From NCBI RefSeq assembly GCF_027579695.1, contig NC_083590.1, positions 15,449,656 through 15,513,655 on the forward strand: a DNA stretch of 64,000 nt. The letters are read 5' to 3'. Source of the DNA: Neoarius graeffei (lineage: Eukaryota > Chordata > Actinopteri > Siluriformes > Ariidae). Both the position numbers and the translations under genes were made by a program. The stretch's first letter is position 1; each line of letters opens with the position of its first letter. Positions 39,711 to 51,519 of this stretch are shown in pieces. The notes below the pieces were generated by a model. That model saw nothing but the letters and a program-made list of their open reading frames with translations, was not told the origin of the DNA and searched no databases.

Positions 39711-39958
39711 GTAAGATCAAACCCAACACCATGACTCCCACTGACGCACTGGTATTATAAACCTCTCTGCTGTTATTTCATTGAGACTGATTAGATTATA
39801 GAAAACATACAGAAGAATAAAACAAATGCACAGTGAGAACATCATAAAGAACTCTCTGTGGAAACCAGTCAGAAAAACTGTGATCTTAAACTCTAATAAT
39901 TGGAGCCCATGTCTCACCATGTCTTTCTACTTCACCCTGTCACACAGACACGCCCCAG

Positions 39959-41738
39959 AATCTGCTGCTGGAAATGAAGTCCAGAAAAAGTTCAAATTAA
40001 ACCTGATGAAGAAGTTTCAGTGTTTAAATGAAGTGATAATAAAGCAGGAAAACCGAGTGCTCCTGAATGAGATCTACACAGAGCTCTACATCACAGAGGG
40101 AGACAGGGGAGACGTCAATAAAGAACATGAGGTGAGACAGATCGAGGCAGCATCCAGGAGAAAAAAAACAGAGGAAACACCAATCAAATGTAACGACATC
40201 TTTAAGCCCTTATCTGAAGAAGACGAACCCATCAGAACTGTAGTGACAAAGGGAGTGGCTGGTATCGGAAAAACAGTCTCTGTGCAGAAGTTCATTGTGG
40301 ACTGGGCTGAAGGGAAAGCAAATCAGGATGTCCCCCTCATATTTCCACTTCCTTTCAGAGAGCTGAATCTGATGAAGAACCAAAAACTGAGTCTGATGGA
40401 GCTCCTTCATGTCTGTTTCAAGGAAACCAAAGAAACAGAAATGTCCGGGTTGGGAAAGGTTCTGTTAATTTTTGATGGATTGGACGAGTGTCGTTTCCCT
40501 CTGGATTTCCAGAACACAGTGAGAGTGTGTGATGTCACTGAATCAACATCAGTGCATGTGCTGCTGATAAACCTGATCAAAGGGAATCTGCTTCCCTCTG
40601 CTCTCATCTGGATCACATCCCGACCAGCAGCAGCTGATCAAATCCCCTCCGAGTACGTCCATCGAGTCACAGAGGTACGAGGGTTCAGTGACCCACAGAA
40701 GGAGGAGTACTTCAGGAAGAGGGTCAGTGATCAGAGCCTGGCCAAGAAGATCATCACACACCTGAAGTCATTAAGAAGCCTCTACATCATGTGTCACATC
40801 CCAGTCTTCTGCTGGATTTCAGCCGCTGTTCTAGAGAGAATGTTGGGTGAAGCAGAGAGTGGAGAGATCCCCAAGACTCTGACTCAAATGTACACACACT
40901 TCCTCATCATTCAGACAAACATCATCAGAGGAAAGTACTCAAAGAAGCAGGAGAGTGATAAAGAAATGCTTCTCAAACTGGGAAAACTGGCTTTTGAGCA
41001 GCTGGAGAAAGGCAACCTGATCTTCTATGAGGAAGACCTGAGAGAGTGTGGCATTGATGTGACAGAAGCAGCAGTGTACTCAGGTGTGTGTACGCAGATC
41101 TTCAGAGAGGAGGTTGGGCTTCACCAGAGTAAAGTGTACTGCTTTGTTCATCTGAGCATTCAGGAGCATCTCGCGGCTCTGTATGTGCATCTGACCTTCA
41201 TGAAGGAAAAGAGAAATGTTCTTGTTCCGAGTCGGTCCAGTTTTTTGCATTTTCTGTACTTTCAGACAATTTCAGATGTACACAGGAGTGCTGTAGATCA
41301 GACCTTAAAAAGTCAGACTGGACATCTGGATCTGTTCCTCCGCTTTCTTCTGGGTCTCTCACTGAAGTCCAGTCAGAAACTCTTATGTGCCTTAGTAACA
41401 CAGACAGGAAGTAGCTCCCGGACAGGAAAGAGGAAAACAGTTCAGTACATTCAGAAGATGATCAGTGAAAATCTTCCTGCAGAAAAATCCATCAATCTGT
41501 TCCACTGTCTGAATGAACTGGGTGATGATTCTCTAGTGGAGGAAATCCAACGCTACCTGAAATCTGGAAAACAAAGTGAACTCTCTGCTTCACAGTGGTC
41601 TGCTCTAGTGTTTGTGTTACTGACTTCAGCACAGGAGCTGGAGGAGTTTGACCTGAGTAAATATACCAGTACAGAGAAGATACCAGATGAGGTTCTTGTG
41701 AAGGTGATGCCTGTGATTGCAGCATCCAGAAAAGCAAT
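39959..41738 (+). CDS. Fish NLR (NLR-C/NLRC3-like) FISNA-NACHT exon
   Basis: The large exon codes for about 593 residues without a stop. FISNA comes first ('[16 protein letters not shown]' to 'YTELYITEG'). NACHT follows with Walker A '[20 protein letters not shown]', '[12 protein letters not shown]', Walker B '[13 protein letters not shown]' and sensor-1 '[13 protein letters not shown]'. The winged-helix/HD2 region follows ('[19 protein letters not shown]', '[14 protein letters not shown]', '[18 protein letters not shown]'). NACHT binds and hydrolyses ATP and drives oligomerisation in a cytosolic pattern-recognition receptor. The acceptor is probably CCCCAG/AATCTG and the donor CAAT/GTAAGT; both fit the phases of the neighbouring exons. 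All nucleotide-binding motifs are canonical, so this exon looks functional. Confidence 0.88.
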
Positions 41739-42236
41739 GTAAGTAAAGCTGAATATACCTGTTCTACTGTTCCACTGTTAGAAAGAGAGAAACTGAAAGC
41801 ATTTAGACAAATCTGCACTTTGGGACAAAATCCACAACTCCATTACTCGAGTGAAAGTAAAGATCCTCCTGGTCAAATGTTACTCCAATACAAGGGAAAG
41901 CTGTTCAGTTGAATTTTTACTTGAGTTCCAGTACTGGAGGATTTGCTTTTAAAAACACTTCAGTCTTCAAAAATACTTTTTCATGATTCTTTTTGTTTTC
42001 TTTTTAATATCAAGGTGTTGTTGGATTGTTGCCACGATGCATTTACAGAATCTAATGAGTCGGAAACAACCTACTGAATGCAGTGACTTGCTTTTTGAAC
42101 CTGTAGGATAGTGTGTAGAATATGATACAGAGCCTGTAGAAATGCTGATCGAAATACAATTAAGTCGACAAAAGGACAGCGTGTTGTTGTTGTTTTAAAC
42201 ACCCCCACCCTGTCAAATACACACAGAGCGTGCGCG

Positions 42237-42267
<31 letters not shown>
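41739..42267. other. NLR intron; (GA)n repeat near its end
   Basis: No exon. A GA-repeat lies at 42243-42268. The rest is unremarkable intron sequence. Confidence 0.6.
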
Positions 42268-42274
<7 letters not shown>

Positions 42275-44095
42275 TGTAATTCTATGGATCTGTGATGCCT
42301 GCTGGAAGAGAAGATCAGGGAGGATTGGGAATTGAGCAGCAGTCACTTGTTACCACAACCTTTAGCGTCATAGCAACCATCGCAAAGATGCGAACCAAAA
42401 AACCCAGAAACTCCTCCTTACCCAGGCAACAACGATACAGGATTTATCTTGTAGTGTCCTGATCCCCAGATCTTTAACCCAGACACATATAAAAAGTTGT
42501 TCTCCTCCATGTTCTCCCAGGTTTTAATCTGTGTCTCCGTGTAGAACGATGTCTGCAGCACCAGGTAGTTTGAGACGTCAGGGAACTCAACAGAAGGATA
42601 ATTTTCCACCTCATAATGAATGAATAACTTTATTTAAACACAATAAGTTGATCAGGAGAGCAATTTGTACAGATACAAATAATTACAAATACAAAAAACT
42701 AAAATAGACACAATCTTAAAAAAAAAAAGGTGAAAATCTGTTGATTATCTTCACATTAAGTTAATTAATAGTATGCATAATTATTGTCTTTGTATTTAGT
42801 TACGGCTACAATATGATCACAGTTTATTCTACTAATGTCAAATTTAGGTGGTAAATTTTTCTTTCATATGAAAAATCCTTCGGAGTGTTTTCTATATCCA
42901 CTTCTTTTGAGTGGACTTCTTGGTTTTAATAACCTGCTTGTTTGCTGAACACAAACATGGCAATAAGTTCTTGTGCGAATGGATCAGACTCCACTTTTGG
43001 ATCATTAACCCCTTCTGACTGAGAATGACCTGCATCCATACAGCTTTAAATACAATACCTACAATCTAAAAATGTGTTTTTATTGCATTTATTTAAATTC
43101 CCATCTGTAACAGGGAGTGATGTCGCATCCCATGCATACACTTTACAGTAGATTATTAGATTCTAATAGAATAGATGAGGCAAAATAATTGGGGATCTTT
43201 TTTAATGGGCCCCGACTCGGTGCAAGTATGAATAGGTGGGCTTTAAAGCAGAAGAGGTTGAGAACCCCTGCTCTACAGGGCCTGGATCTTGATGCGTTTA
43301 TTGCTGAGAGGGCAGGCCACCTATGGTGGACGGAGGGACGGCGTGAACGGTGCCCACAGTTTGCAGAGGCTGCACAGGAAGCTGATGTAGATGAGGAGGA
43401 CAGGTTGTTTAATTTCCTCCTGAATGCAACGGCAGACTGAATGATAAGACAGTACTGCAGTACACACTCCTGTTTTATAATGTTTTTAGTTTTATAATTC
43501 ATCTTTGCAATATTGATAGTCATTGTGAGGCAAGACAAAGTGTGTTTTGTCTCCGAAACTTATAATAAAAAGACGTATTATGTACTCGTACCATATGTAA
43601 GTCTTACATATGTGATATTGATTTATGTTTCATTTTTTCAGGACTTGTTGTCTCCTATTGCAGAAATAAATGTATTTTTTAAAAAAAGATGGTGGGTTGT
43701 TTTTTTTTTTTTTTCAATCTACGATTGTCTAAATAACTCAATTATACCCCGAGAAAACATACCAGTGTTGCCTTGAACCGTGCACTTGAAAACTTGCCGA
43801 AATACCGCAAAATTTTAGGGCAAAAGGAAATTCACAAGGGAAAAAAAAATTTTGAGGAAATTTGGGAAAAAGGTGACAAAAGTTTATGTTGAGGCCTGTT
43901 ATGAACTGGTAAAAGGTTTTATTCAAGTGGTGAAAACAGACTTTCACAGAGAACTCATTAGAAACACCATTCTTATTTACTTTTATGAGATCATAATATA
44001 AATTTATTACATGCTAATTATTCTTTCATTTTAATATCCTGATATCATTTATAAATAAAAAAAAAATTCTGTTGACCTTCACAGCTTTTGTTCTT
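42268..44095. repeat. Intron segment, duplication copy 1 (undisturbed)
   Basis: It matches 47170-62430 closely once four insertions are removed from the latter. It holds an exon-like frame (42418-42609, minus), an AT-rich middle, a hAT-like end (GGTTGAGAACCCCTG at 43256-43270) and a short + frame (to 43440). Its undisturbed state gives the pre-insertion sequence at each site of copy 2. Confidence 0.85.
42418..42609 (-). pseudogene. SWIM/YqaJ-like family exon, copy F1
   Basis: The minus-strand frame reads 'YPSVEFPDVSNYLVLQTSFY' and 'NNFLYVSGLKIWGSGHYKI'. This parallels 'VEYPDVYNYLINFPSLF...LDSYLY' of copy C and 'YKYFVSGWV' of copy A. It ends at a possible donor (GCCTGG/GTAAGG). There is no ATG close upstream, so it would be an internal exon. 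An almost identical copy lies at 47329 in the duplicated segment. Confidence 0.4.
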
Positions 44096-44707
44096 TTCCC
44101 TGCTGTAGCTCTGTGATTTATTGATTTCAGGTCAGACAGGGAGAGACAACACACAGAGTGTAAGGGGAAGAACATGTCCAGTCTGTAAATCACTGGCACC
44201 AGGAACAAATAAGGAGCACCTGGGCACGAACACACACACGCACACACACTGTTAGCTAACGAGTTCATCATGAGTATCTCCATAAAACTCCTTCAGCACT
44301 GGGCTGTGATCATTTCAGTCGCTCACTAATTAGAGAACAAATCAAATGTCTGATCTGTTCAGATAAATATGACTCTGCCTCGAACTCTGCATGCTTCATC
44401 TAAACCTGACTTTTGAAACTCTTTTCCTTTCTCCTCTTATAAATATTTTAGATCAGACTCTTATTTCCCGATTTGGTGATCAGATTTGATGTTGCGTGTT
44501 TATCCCATGTGTCAGTGATGACGTGCGCAGCAGAAAACTCAAACCTGAACAGCTCGAACTGTGAATTACTGTTACAGCATTTCAGTGTATTGTCAACTCG
44601 GAGTTTGTACTTTTGTCGTTTATGAAAATGAAATGGTGCAGTGAAAGATTTGAGGACCTGTTTGATCATTTGTGTGAGTTTATTATGTATTATTTTATTT
44701 CCTTCAG

Positions 44708-44902
44708 GATCAGTTGTGATACAATTGAAGGGAGAAGCGCTGAAGCTCTGGTCTCAGTGCTCAACTCAGAAACCTCCAGTCTGAGAGAACTGCATCTGAC
44801 TGTGAAGACACTGGATCTGACTGGGAATAAACTAGAAGACTCAGGAGTGAAGCGTCTCTGTGCTGTACTGGAGAATCCTCACTGTAAAGTGGAGACACTG
44901 AG
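44708..44902 (+). CDS. NLR leucine-rich-repeat exon (a)
   Basis: A 195-nt exon between TCCTTCAG and GTAAGA. It encodes 'ISCDTIEGRSAEALVSVLNS', then 'LRELHLTVKTLDLTGNKLED' and 'SGVKRLCAVLENPHCKVETL', RNase-inhibitor-type LRRs used for ligand sensing. It begins with one base completing the codon left by exon 3 and ends in phase 2, like all the LRR exons here. Exon b at 45871 is a duplicate. Confidence 0.85.
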
Positions 44903-45006
44903 GTAAGATCATCTCTCTGAGAATCACAATAACTCACTAAAGCAGCAGTTAATAGTTGTTTACAGTGTTGTTTATCAATTAAAATTTTCTGTAAAAGTAA
45001 AACATG

Positions 45007-45643
45007 CGGGCGGCACGGTGGTGTAGTGGTTAGCACTGTCGCCGCACAGCAAGAAGGTTCTGGGTTTGAACCCAGTGGCTGACGAGGGCCTTTCTGTGCG
45101 GAGTTTGCATGTTCTCCCCATGTCTGTGTGGGTTTCCTCCGGGTGCTCCGGTTTCCCCCACAGTCCAAAGACATGCAGGTTAGGTTAACTGGTGACTCTA
45201 AATCAGGGGTGCCCAAATTGATCCATAAAGGGCCATGTGGCTGCAGGTTTTCATTCCAGCCATGCAGCAGCACACCTGATTTGGCTTATTCAATCAACTG
45301 ACACACCCACCCTTTAATCAAGGGTGGGTGTGGCTGCAAGTATTTGACTGTGTGAAGACAGTTCAGTTGATTGAATGAGCCAAATCAGGTGTGCTGCTGC
45401 ATGGCTGGAATGAAAACCTGCAGCCACATGGCCCTTTATGGATCAATTTGGGCACCCCTGCTCTAAATTGACCGTAGGTGTGAATGTGAGTGTGAATGGT
45501 TGTTTGTGTCTTTTGTGTCAGCCCTGTGATGACCTGGTGAATTGTCCAGGGTGTACCCCGCCTCTCACCCATAGTCAACTGAGATAGGATCCAGCTTGTG
45601 TGTGACCCTGTACAGGATAAGCGACTACAGATGATGGATGGAT
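45007..45643 (+). mobile_element. tRNA-headed SINE in the NLR intron
   Basis: It starts CGGGCGGCACGGTGGTGTAG and ends in a GATG-rich tail, with the 10-bp target-site duplication GTAAAACATG (44997-45006 and 45644-45653). It is the same family as at 8068 and 63049 and is interrupted by a 257-bp MITE. Confidence 0.9.
45204..45460. mobile_element. hAT MITE (foldback) inside the SINE
   Basis: 257 bp that are almost wholly two inverted arms. It starts CAGGGGTGCCCAAATTGATC and ends in its complement, and is flanked by the perfect 8-bp duplication CTCTAAAT (45196-45203 and 45461-45468). There is no coding capacity. TIR and duplication size mark it as hAT. Confidence 0.95.
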
Positions 45644-45870
45644 GTAAAACATGTATGTACTCGTATCCCATGTGTCAGTGATGACGTGCGCAGCAGAAAA
45701 CTCAAATCTGAACAGCTCAAACTGTGAATTACTGTTACAGCATTTCAGTGTATTGTCGACTCGGAGTTTGTACTTTTGTCATTTATGAAAATGAAATGGT
45801 GCAGTGAAAGATTTGAGGACCTGTTTGATCATTTGTGTGAGTTTATTATGTATTATTTTATTTCCTTCAG

Positions 45871-46065
45871 GATCAGTTGTGATACAATTGAAGGGAGAAG
45901 CGCTGAAGCTCTGGTCTCAGTGCTTAACTCAGAAACCTCCAGTCTGAGAGAACTGCATCTGACTGTGAAGACACTGGATCTGACTGGGAATAAACTAGAA
46001 GACTCAGGAGTGAAGCGTCTCTGTGCTGTACTGGAGAATCCTCACTGTAAAGTGGAGACACTGAA
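45871..46065 (+). CDS. NLR leucine-rich-repeat exon (b)
   Basis: A 195-nt duplicate of exon a with the same 65-codon content. The exon ends CTGAA before GTAAGA where exon a ends CTGAG. The reading phase is preserved in both directions. Recent tandem duplication is evident because the flanking introns also match. Confidence 0.85.
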
Positions 46066-46617
46066 GTAAGATCATCTCTCTGAGAGTCACAATAACTCAC
46101 TAAAGCAGCATTTAATAGTTGTATACAGTGTTGTTCATCAATTAAAAATTTCTGTAAAAGTAAAACATGCAGTAACATTAGTCATGAATTGATCATTTCT
46201 CCTCAGAATCACTTTTACTTTAAAGAAATAATTGTCTTTAAAGTTAAATATGTGATCATTAAAAATCCAATCAAGCAGAGATAAATTCTACAAAACCTGA
46301 CTCTTCACATAAACCTTTAAATTATTGACTTTTTGCTGAATCATTTGCACCTCGAGTAAACTTAATGTCAGCAACAGTGATAATGTTTGAGTCATTATTA
46401 ATAATAGCTTGTTATTGGTGAAGAGAATAGAGACAGTCCAACATGAGAGACATCATCTTCACAACCACTATTACACCAAGATGAAAATCTGTTGATGGGA
46501 TTAAATCCTCATGACATTCTGAATAATAAAATTAATTTTACACTCATCATCTTTAAAGTAAGAATTACACCAATATGAAAATCTGTTGATGAAGTGTGTG
46601 TCATTGTGTCTCTGCAG
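46066..46617. other. NLR intron
   Basis: No repeat family recognised. The first 100 bp match the introns after exons a and d, but without the SINE found there. Confidence 0.7.
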
Positions 46618-46791
46618 GTTGTGTGGTTGTGGTGTCTCAGATGAAGGCTGTGCTGCTCTGAGTTCAGCTCTGAGATCAAACCCCTCACACCTGAGACAAC
46701 TGGATCTGTCCTTTAATAATCTGGGAGACTCAGGAGTGAAGCGTCTCTGTGCTGTACTGGAGAATCCTCACTGTAAACTGGGGACACTGGG
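46618..46791 (+). CDS. NLR leucine-rich-repeat exon (c)
   Basis: A 174-nt exon, the standard size of fish NLR LRR exons. It lies between TCTCTGCAG and GTAAGA and encodes 'LCGCGVSDEGCAALSSALRS', then 'LRQLDLSFNNLGDSGVKRLC' and 'AVLENPHCKLGTL', two RI-type LRRs. Phase 2/2 as in its neighbours. Confidence 0.88.
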
Positions 46792-47169
46792 GTAAGATCA
46801 TCTCTCTGAGAGTCATATGACCTGCTCCTCAGTAAGACACATTCTCTAATAGTGAGACTGAAGCCGAGGTTTTAGGTTCATCATCAATGTCCTGAGGAGG
46901 AAGATTGTTTCTTTTCACTGCACACTGATGATTTGTCACAGAGTCTTTGGGTCAGATGGACATACTGTATGTGAGAAGCTGCAGCACAAAACGGGACTTG
47001 ATCCGACTGCAATGTGTCTGAAATCACTGTGAAATTTACTACAATACTGTAACTAATCACACAAACTGCACCTGAGACACAAACTAACTGCCCTTTGTGT
47101 GAGCTGCAGGGTTTAAAGCAGCAGTGACATGGTGGAAACGATCTCGGGAATATACACGGGGGGGGGGAA
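46792..47169. other. NLR intron with a poly-G run
   Basis: No exon recognised. A G-run lies at 47158-47168 just before the duplicated segment. Confidence 0.6.
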
Positions 47170-47328
47170 TTTGTGGGTAATTCTATGGATCTGTGATGCC
47201 TGCTGGAAGAGAAGATCAGGGAGGATTGGGAATTGAGCAGCAGTCGTTTGTTTTCACCTGATGCCAAAACTTTTAGCGTCATAGCAACCATCGCAAAGAT
47301 GCGAACCCAAAAACCCAGAAACTCCTCC

Positions 47329-47520
47329 TTACCCGGGCAACAACGATACAGGATTTATCTTGTAGTGTCCTGATCCCCAGATCTTTAACCCAGACACGTA
47401 TAAAAAGTTGTTCTCCTCCATGTTCTCCCAGGTTTTAATCTGTGTCTCCGTGTAGAACGATGTCTGCAGCACCAGGTAGTTTGAGACGTCAGGGAACTCA
47501 ACAGAAGGATAATTTTCCAC
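47329..47520 (-). pseudogene. SWIM/YqaJ-like family exon, copy F2
   Basis: The duplicate of the frame at 42418-42609, with the same predicted protein ('FPDVSNYLVLQTSFYTETQ'). It arose with the segment duplication and is not an independent insertion. Confidence 0.4.
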
Positions 47521-47591
47521 CTCATAATGAATGAATAACTTTATTTAAACACAATAAGTTGATCAGCAGAGCAATTTGTACAGATACAAAT

Positions 47592-48128
47592 TGTTAGGGT
47601 TTTGCTGGGATTTGAACCTGGTTCGTTGGTGTGATGATCCAGTAAACCCCCACTAGGCCACCAGGGGGATGACTCAAATGCAGAGGCGTGAGGCAGAAGT
47701 AGAAAAAGTAACAAAAGGTTTATTTATACTATGTACACTATATACAATCCAGGGCCAAACAAAAAAAAACAGAGTATAATTCAAAAGTTCAAAAGGAAAA
47801 AGGCAAAAATGCAAAAGCTCAGAAGATCCACAAAACACAGTCACGACTAATTCCAGAAATAAAAGCAAAGTGCAAAACAAAAAACACAGTACAAAGAAAA
47901 CTGGAGATAAACATAACAGCACAAAGACTCCGTGACAAGAGGACTGAACTCAGGGGTATAAATACACAAACTAATTAAGGACACAGGTGAAGATAATTAG
48001 GACTAAACAGGCAATTAACAAAAACACAAAACACAGGAACAGTGGCGGCCTCTAGAGGCCAAAATAAACATGACACGAAAAGGAAATAACAGCGGCCTCT
48101 AGAGGCCAAAACAGTTCAAGTCCTAACA
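47592..48128 (-). repeat. 3' LTR of the sushi-type element
   Basis: 537 bp, TGTTAGG...CCTAACA. Nearly identical to 52432-52977. Confidence 0.93.
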
Positions 48129-48140
48129 GGACCCCCCCCT

Positions 48141-51100
48141 CTAGGAGCGTCTCCTGACGTTCCCAGGGCGATGGGCCGAATGGAAGTCCCGACACAGTTC
48201 TTTATCAAGGACATCCCGAGCAGGAACCCAGCAGCGCTCCTCAGGACCATAGCCCTCCCAGTCCACCAGATATTGCAACCCGCCGCGGACCCGGCGGGAG
48301 TCAAGCAGGCGATGCACAGTGAACATAGTCTGCCCCTGGAAGATGCGGGGGGGTGGGGGGTTCCTAGGGGCAGGGGCATACGTAGACGTCAGAACAGGCC
48401 ACAACAGGGAAACATGGAAAGTGGGGTTGATCCTCAGAGTCCGGGGCAACTGGAGCCGGTAGGAGACAGGGTTCACCTTGCGCACCACCTTGAAGGGGCC
48501 AATGTAGCGAGGAGCAAGCTTGCGGTTCTCCACCCGCAGCGGAAGGTCCTTAGTGGACAGCCAAACCCGCTGCCCAGGGCGGAAAGTGTGTGCAGGTCTT
48601 CTATGGCGGTTGGCCTGAGTCTGGTTGGTTCTGGAGGTCTGTATGAGAGTCTTCCTGACCTTGCTCCAGGTCTTGCGACACCGTCTCACATATTGGTTGA
48701 CCGAGGGCACCCCCGCGTCCTCCTCCTGGTCCGGGAACAGAGGTGGCTGGAACCCGAATTGGCACTGGAATGGCGACAGCTTGGTGGCCGATGACTGCAG
48801 GGTGTTGTGGGCGTACTCTGCCCATGGCAGCCAGGTGCTCCACGATGTCGGGTTATCCATAGCCAGGCCTCGCAGGGTGGTTTCCAGGTCCTGGTTGAGC
48901 CTCTCCGTCTGACCATTGGACTGTGGGTGAAACCCCGAGGAGAGGCTGGCAGTGGCTCCGATGACCTTGCAGAACCCGTGCCACACTCGGGAGGAGAACT
49001 GGGGCCCTCGGTCTGAGACGATGTCCTGTGGAAGACCAAAGACTCGGAAGACATGATTAAATATAAGTTTCGCTGTTTCAAGAGCAGAGGGGAGTTTGCA
49101 CAGAGGTATGAAGTGGCAGGCCTTGGAGAATCTGTCAACAATGACCAAAATGACCGTGTTACCTTGTGACTCAGGGAGACCCGTGATGAAGTCGACTGCC
49201 ACGTGGGACCAGGGACGCCGGGGAATGCAGGAGACCCTGGGGACGCTGTCGTGGGTTATTGGTTCTGGTGCAAACCTCACAGGACAGGACAAATGACCTT
49301 ACTTCCTGCTCCATGTTAGGCCACCAGAAGCGTCTTTTCAGGAAGTCCAGGGTCCTCCGAGCTCCCGGGTGGGCGGTGGGAGGGGAAGAGTGACCCCACT
49401 GGAGAACCTTGGCCCGGGCTTGATGTGGGACGTACAAGAGGCCCGGTGGCCCTGTCCCAGGACCGGGGTCCTGGCGTTGGGCTCGTCGGACAGCCTCCTC
49501 AATACCCCAGCGGACAGGGGCCACAATCCGGGACACAGGGATAATAGGCCCGACTTCATTCTCCCTGTTAGTGGCAGAGAACAACCTGGACAGTGCGTCA
49601 GGTTTGGTGTTCTTGGAGCCGGGGCGGGAAGAGAGGGTGAAGTCAAACCGACTGAAAAACAGGGCCCACCTAGCCTGTCGAGGGTTAAGTCTCTTGGCTT
49701 GCTGGAGGTACTCCAGGTTCTTGTGGTCAGTCCAAACCAGGAATGGATGTTGCGCTCCCTCCAGCCAGTGGCTCCACTCCTCAAGGGCCAGTTTGACCGC
49801 TAGCAGTTCTCGATCCCCCACATCGTACATGGACTCCGCAGGACTCAGGCGGTGGGAGAAGTAAGCGCAGGGGTGCAGCTTTCCTTCCGAACGTTGAGAG
49901 AGCACCGCGCCGACACCACTGTCCGAGGCGTCCACCTCCACGATGAATGGTTGGGAGGTGTCCGGGAGGACCAGAATGGGTGCCGTGCAGAAGTGGTCCT
50001 TGAGGTCTTTGAATGCCTTTTCTGCCTGAGGAGACCAGCCATAAGATCCACCTGTCCCTTTGGTGAGGTCTGACATGGGTGCTGCTACAGAACTGAAGTT
50101 CCTGATGAACTTGCGGTAGAAGTTAGCAAATCCTAAGAACCGCTGAACCTCCTTAACGGACTTGGGAGTAGGCCAGTCCCGGACGGCCAGGGTCTTGGCA
50201 GGGTCCATTTGGAGTTGGCCTGTCCGTACAATAAATCCCAGAAAGGAGACCTCGGGAACATGAAATTCACATTTCTGGGCCTTGGCGAACAGATTGTTCT
50301 GTAGCAGCCTCTGGAGAACCTGGCGGACATGGTGGCGGTGCTCCTGCATGGTCTTGGAAAAGATAAGGATGTCATCGAGGTAGACAAAGACATACAGGTT
50401 AATCATGTCCCTTAAGACGTCATTGATTAGGGCCTGAAAAACAGCTGGTGCGTTGGTGAGTCCGAAGGGCATCACCTGGTATTCGTAGTGCCCAGACGGG
50501 GTGTTAAAGGCAGTCTTCCACTCGTCTCCCTGTCGGATACGGATGAGGTGGTATGCGTTCCGTAGGTCCAACTTGGTGAAGACGGTGGCGCCTTGGAGCA
50601 GGTCGAAAGCAGTGGACATCAGCGGAAGGGGATATCGGTTGCGCACAGTGATCTTGTTCAGGCCCCTGTAGTCAATACATGGTCGAAGCCCCCCATCCTT
50701 CTTGCCGACAAAGAAGAAGCCGGCACCAGCAGGTGAGGTGGAGGGTCGAATGAACCCAGAGACCAGGGCGTCTTTGAGGTATTCCTCCATGGCCTTGCGT
50801 TCTGGCTGAGAGAGGGAAAACAGTCTGCCACGAGGAGGGGTAGTCCCAGGGAGCAAGTCGATGGCACAGTCGTAGGCCCGGTGCGGAGGAAGAACGGCGG
50901 CCCTGCTCTTGCTGAATACCTCCTTGAGATCCCAGTACTCAGTGGGAACTTGAGATAACTCGGTGAGATCAGGGGGCTCGGCAGGAGACACAGGAGAGCT
51001 AGAGAGCAGACAAGAGGCATGGCATGCAGGGCCCCATTCCACAACCTGGCTTGTTACCCAGTCTATGCGAGGGTTGTGGCGAGTAAGCCAAGGAAGGCCT

Positions 51101-51519
51101 AGAATAACTGGGAACTCAGGTGAAGGAATCAGGTGCAGGGATATTTCTTCCTTGTGACCTTGAGACTGGAGGAAGACTGGAGAAGTAACTTGGGTGACTC
51201 TTCCATCACCTAACGCTTGGCCATCGAGGGCAGACACAGACAGAGGGACTTCAAGAGGTGCAGTAGGTATATTGATGCTTTGGGCAAAGTGAATATCCAT
51301 AAAGTTCCCAGCCGCCCCTGAGTCTATCAAAGCTTGACAAGAGTGGACAGACTCACCCCAGGAGATGGAGACCGGGATGTAGATTCCTTGGCCAGGGAGT
51401 CCGGGAGAGAGGGTAGGCCCCGTCACAACCCTCCCTCGGCTGTACGGGGCGGTTCTTTTCCCAAGAGTTCGGGACATGATGCTCGGAAGTGACCCGGCTT
51501 GCCACAGTAGATGCAGCAC
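48141..51519 (-). pseudogene. Pol of the sushi-type retrotransposon (PR-RT-RH-IN-chromodomain), one frameshift
   Basis: First frame (51519-49171): protease '[11 protein letters not shown]', RT '[17 protein letters not shown]'-like start, '[14 protein letters not shown]', '[13 protein letters not shown]' (catalytic YLDD), RNase H '[18 protein letters not shown]' and the integrase finger '[17 protein letters not shown]' with '[10 protein letters not shown]'. Near 49225 a single-base change in a C-run moves the reading to a second frame (49292-48141). That frame has '[12 protein letters not shown]' (Asp), '[12 protein letters not shown]' (Asp), '[12 protein letters not shown]' (Glu), and a C-terminal chromodomain ('[20 protein letters not shown]'). 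All domains are otherwise intact. This one frameshift is the only visible lesion. Confidence 0.92.

Larger units (their letters stand above)
44903..45870. repeat. Intron between LRR exons a and b, part of a 1163-bp tandem duplication
   Basis: The sequence from about 44505 to exon a recurs from about 45664 to exon b, so exon and flank were duplicated in tandem. The intron contains a SINE (45007-45643) that itself holds a hAT MITE. Confidence 0.85.

Noticed and set aside
39826-39958. Start of the NACHT exon at the ATG at 39826
   Set aside because: The upstream part is intron sequence by phase and motif. The exon fits best from the acceptor before 39959, which joins in frame to exon 2.
48171-48794. 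+ strand frame of 207 codons
   Set aside because: Antisense shadow of the sushi integrase/chromodomain frame; likewise 49369-49803 and 51511-51840.
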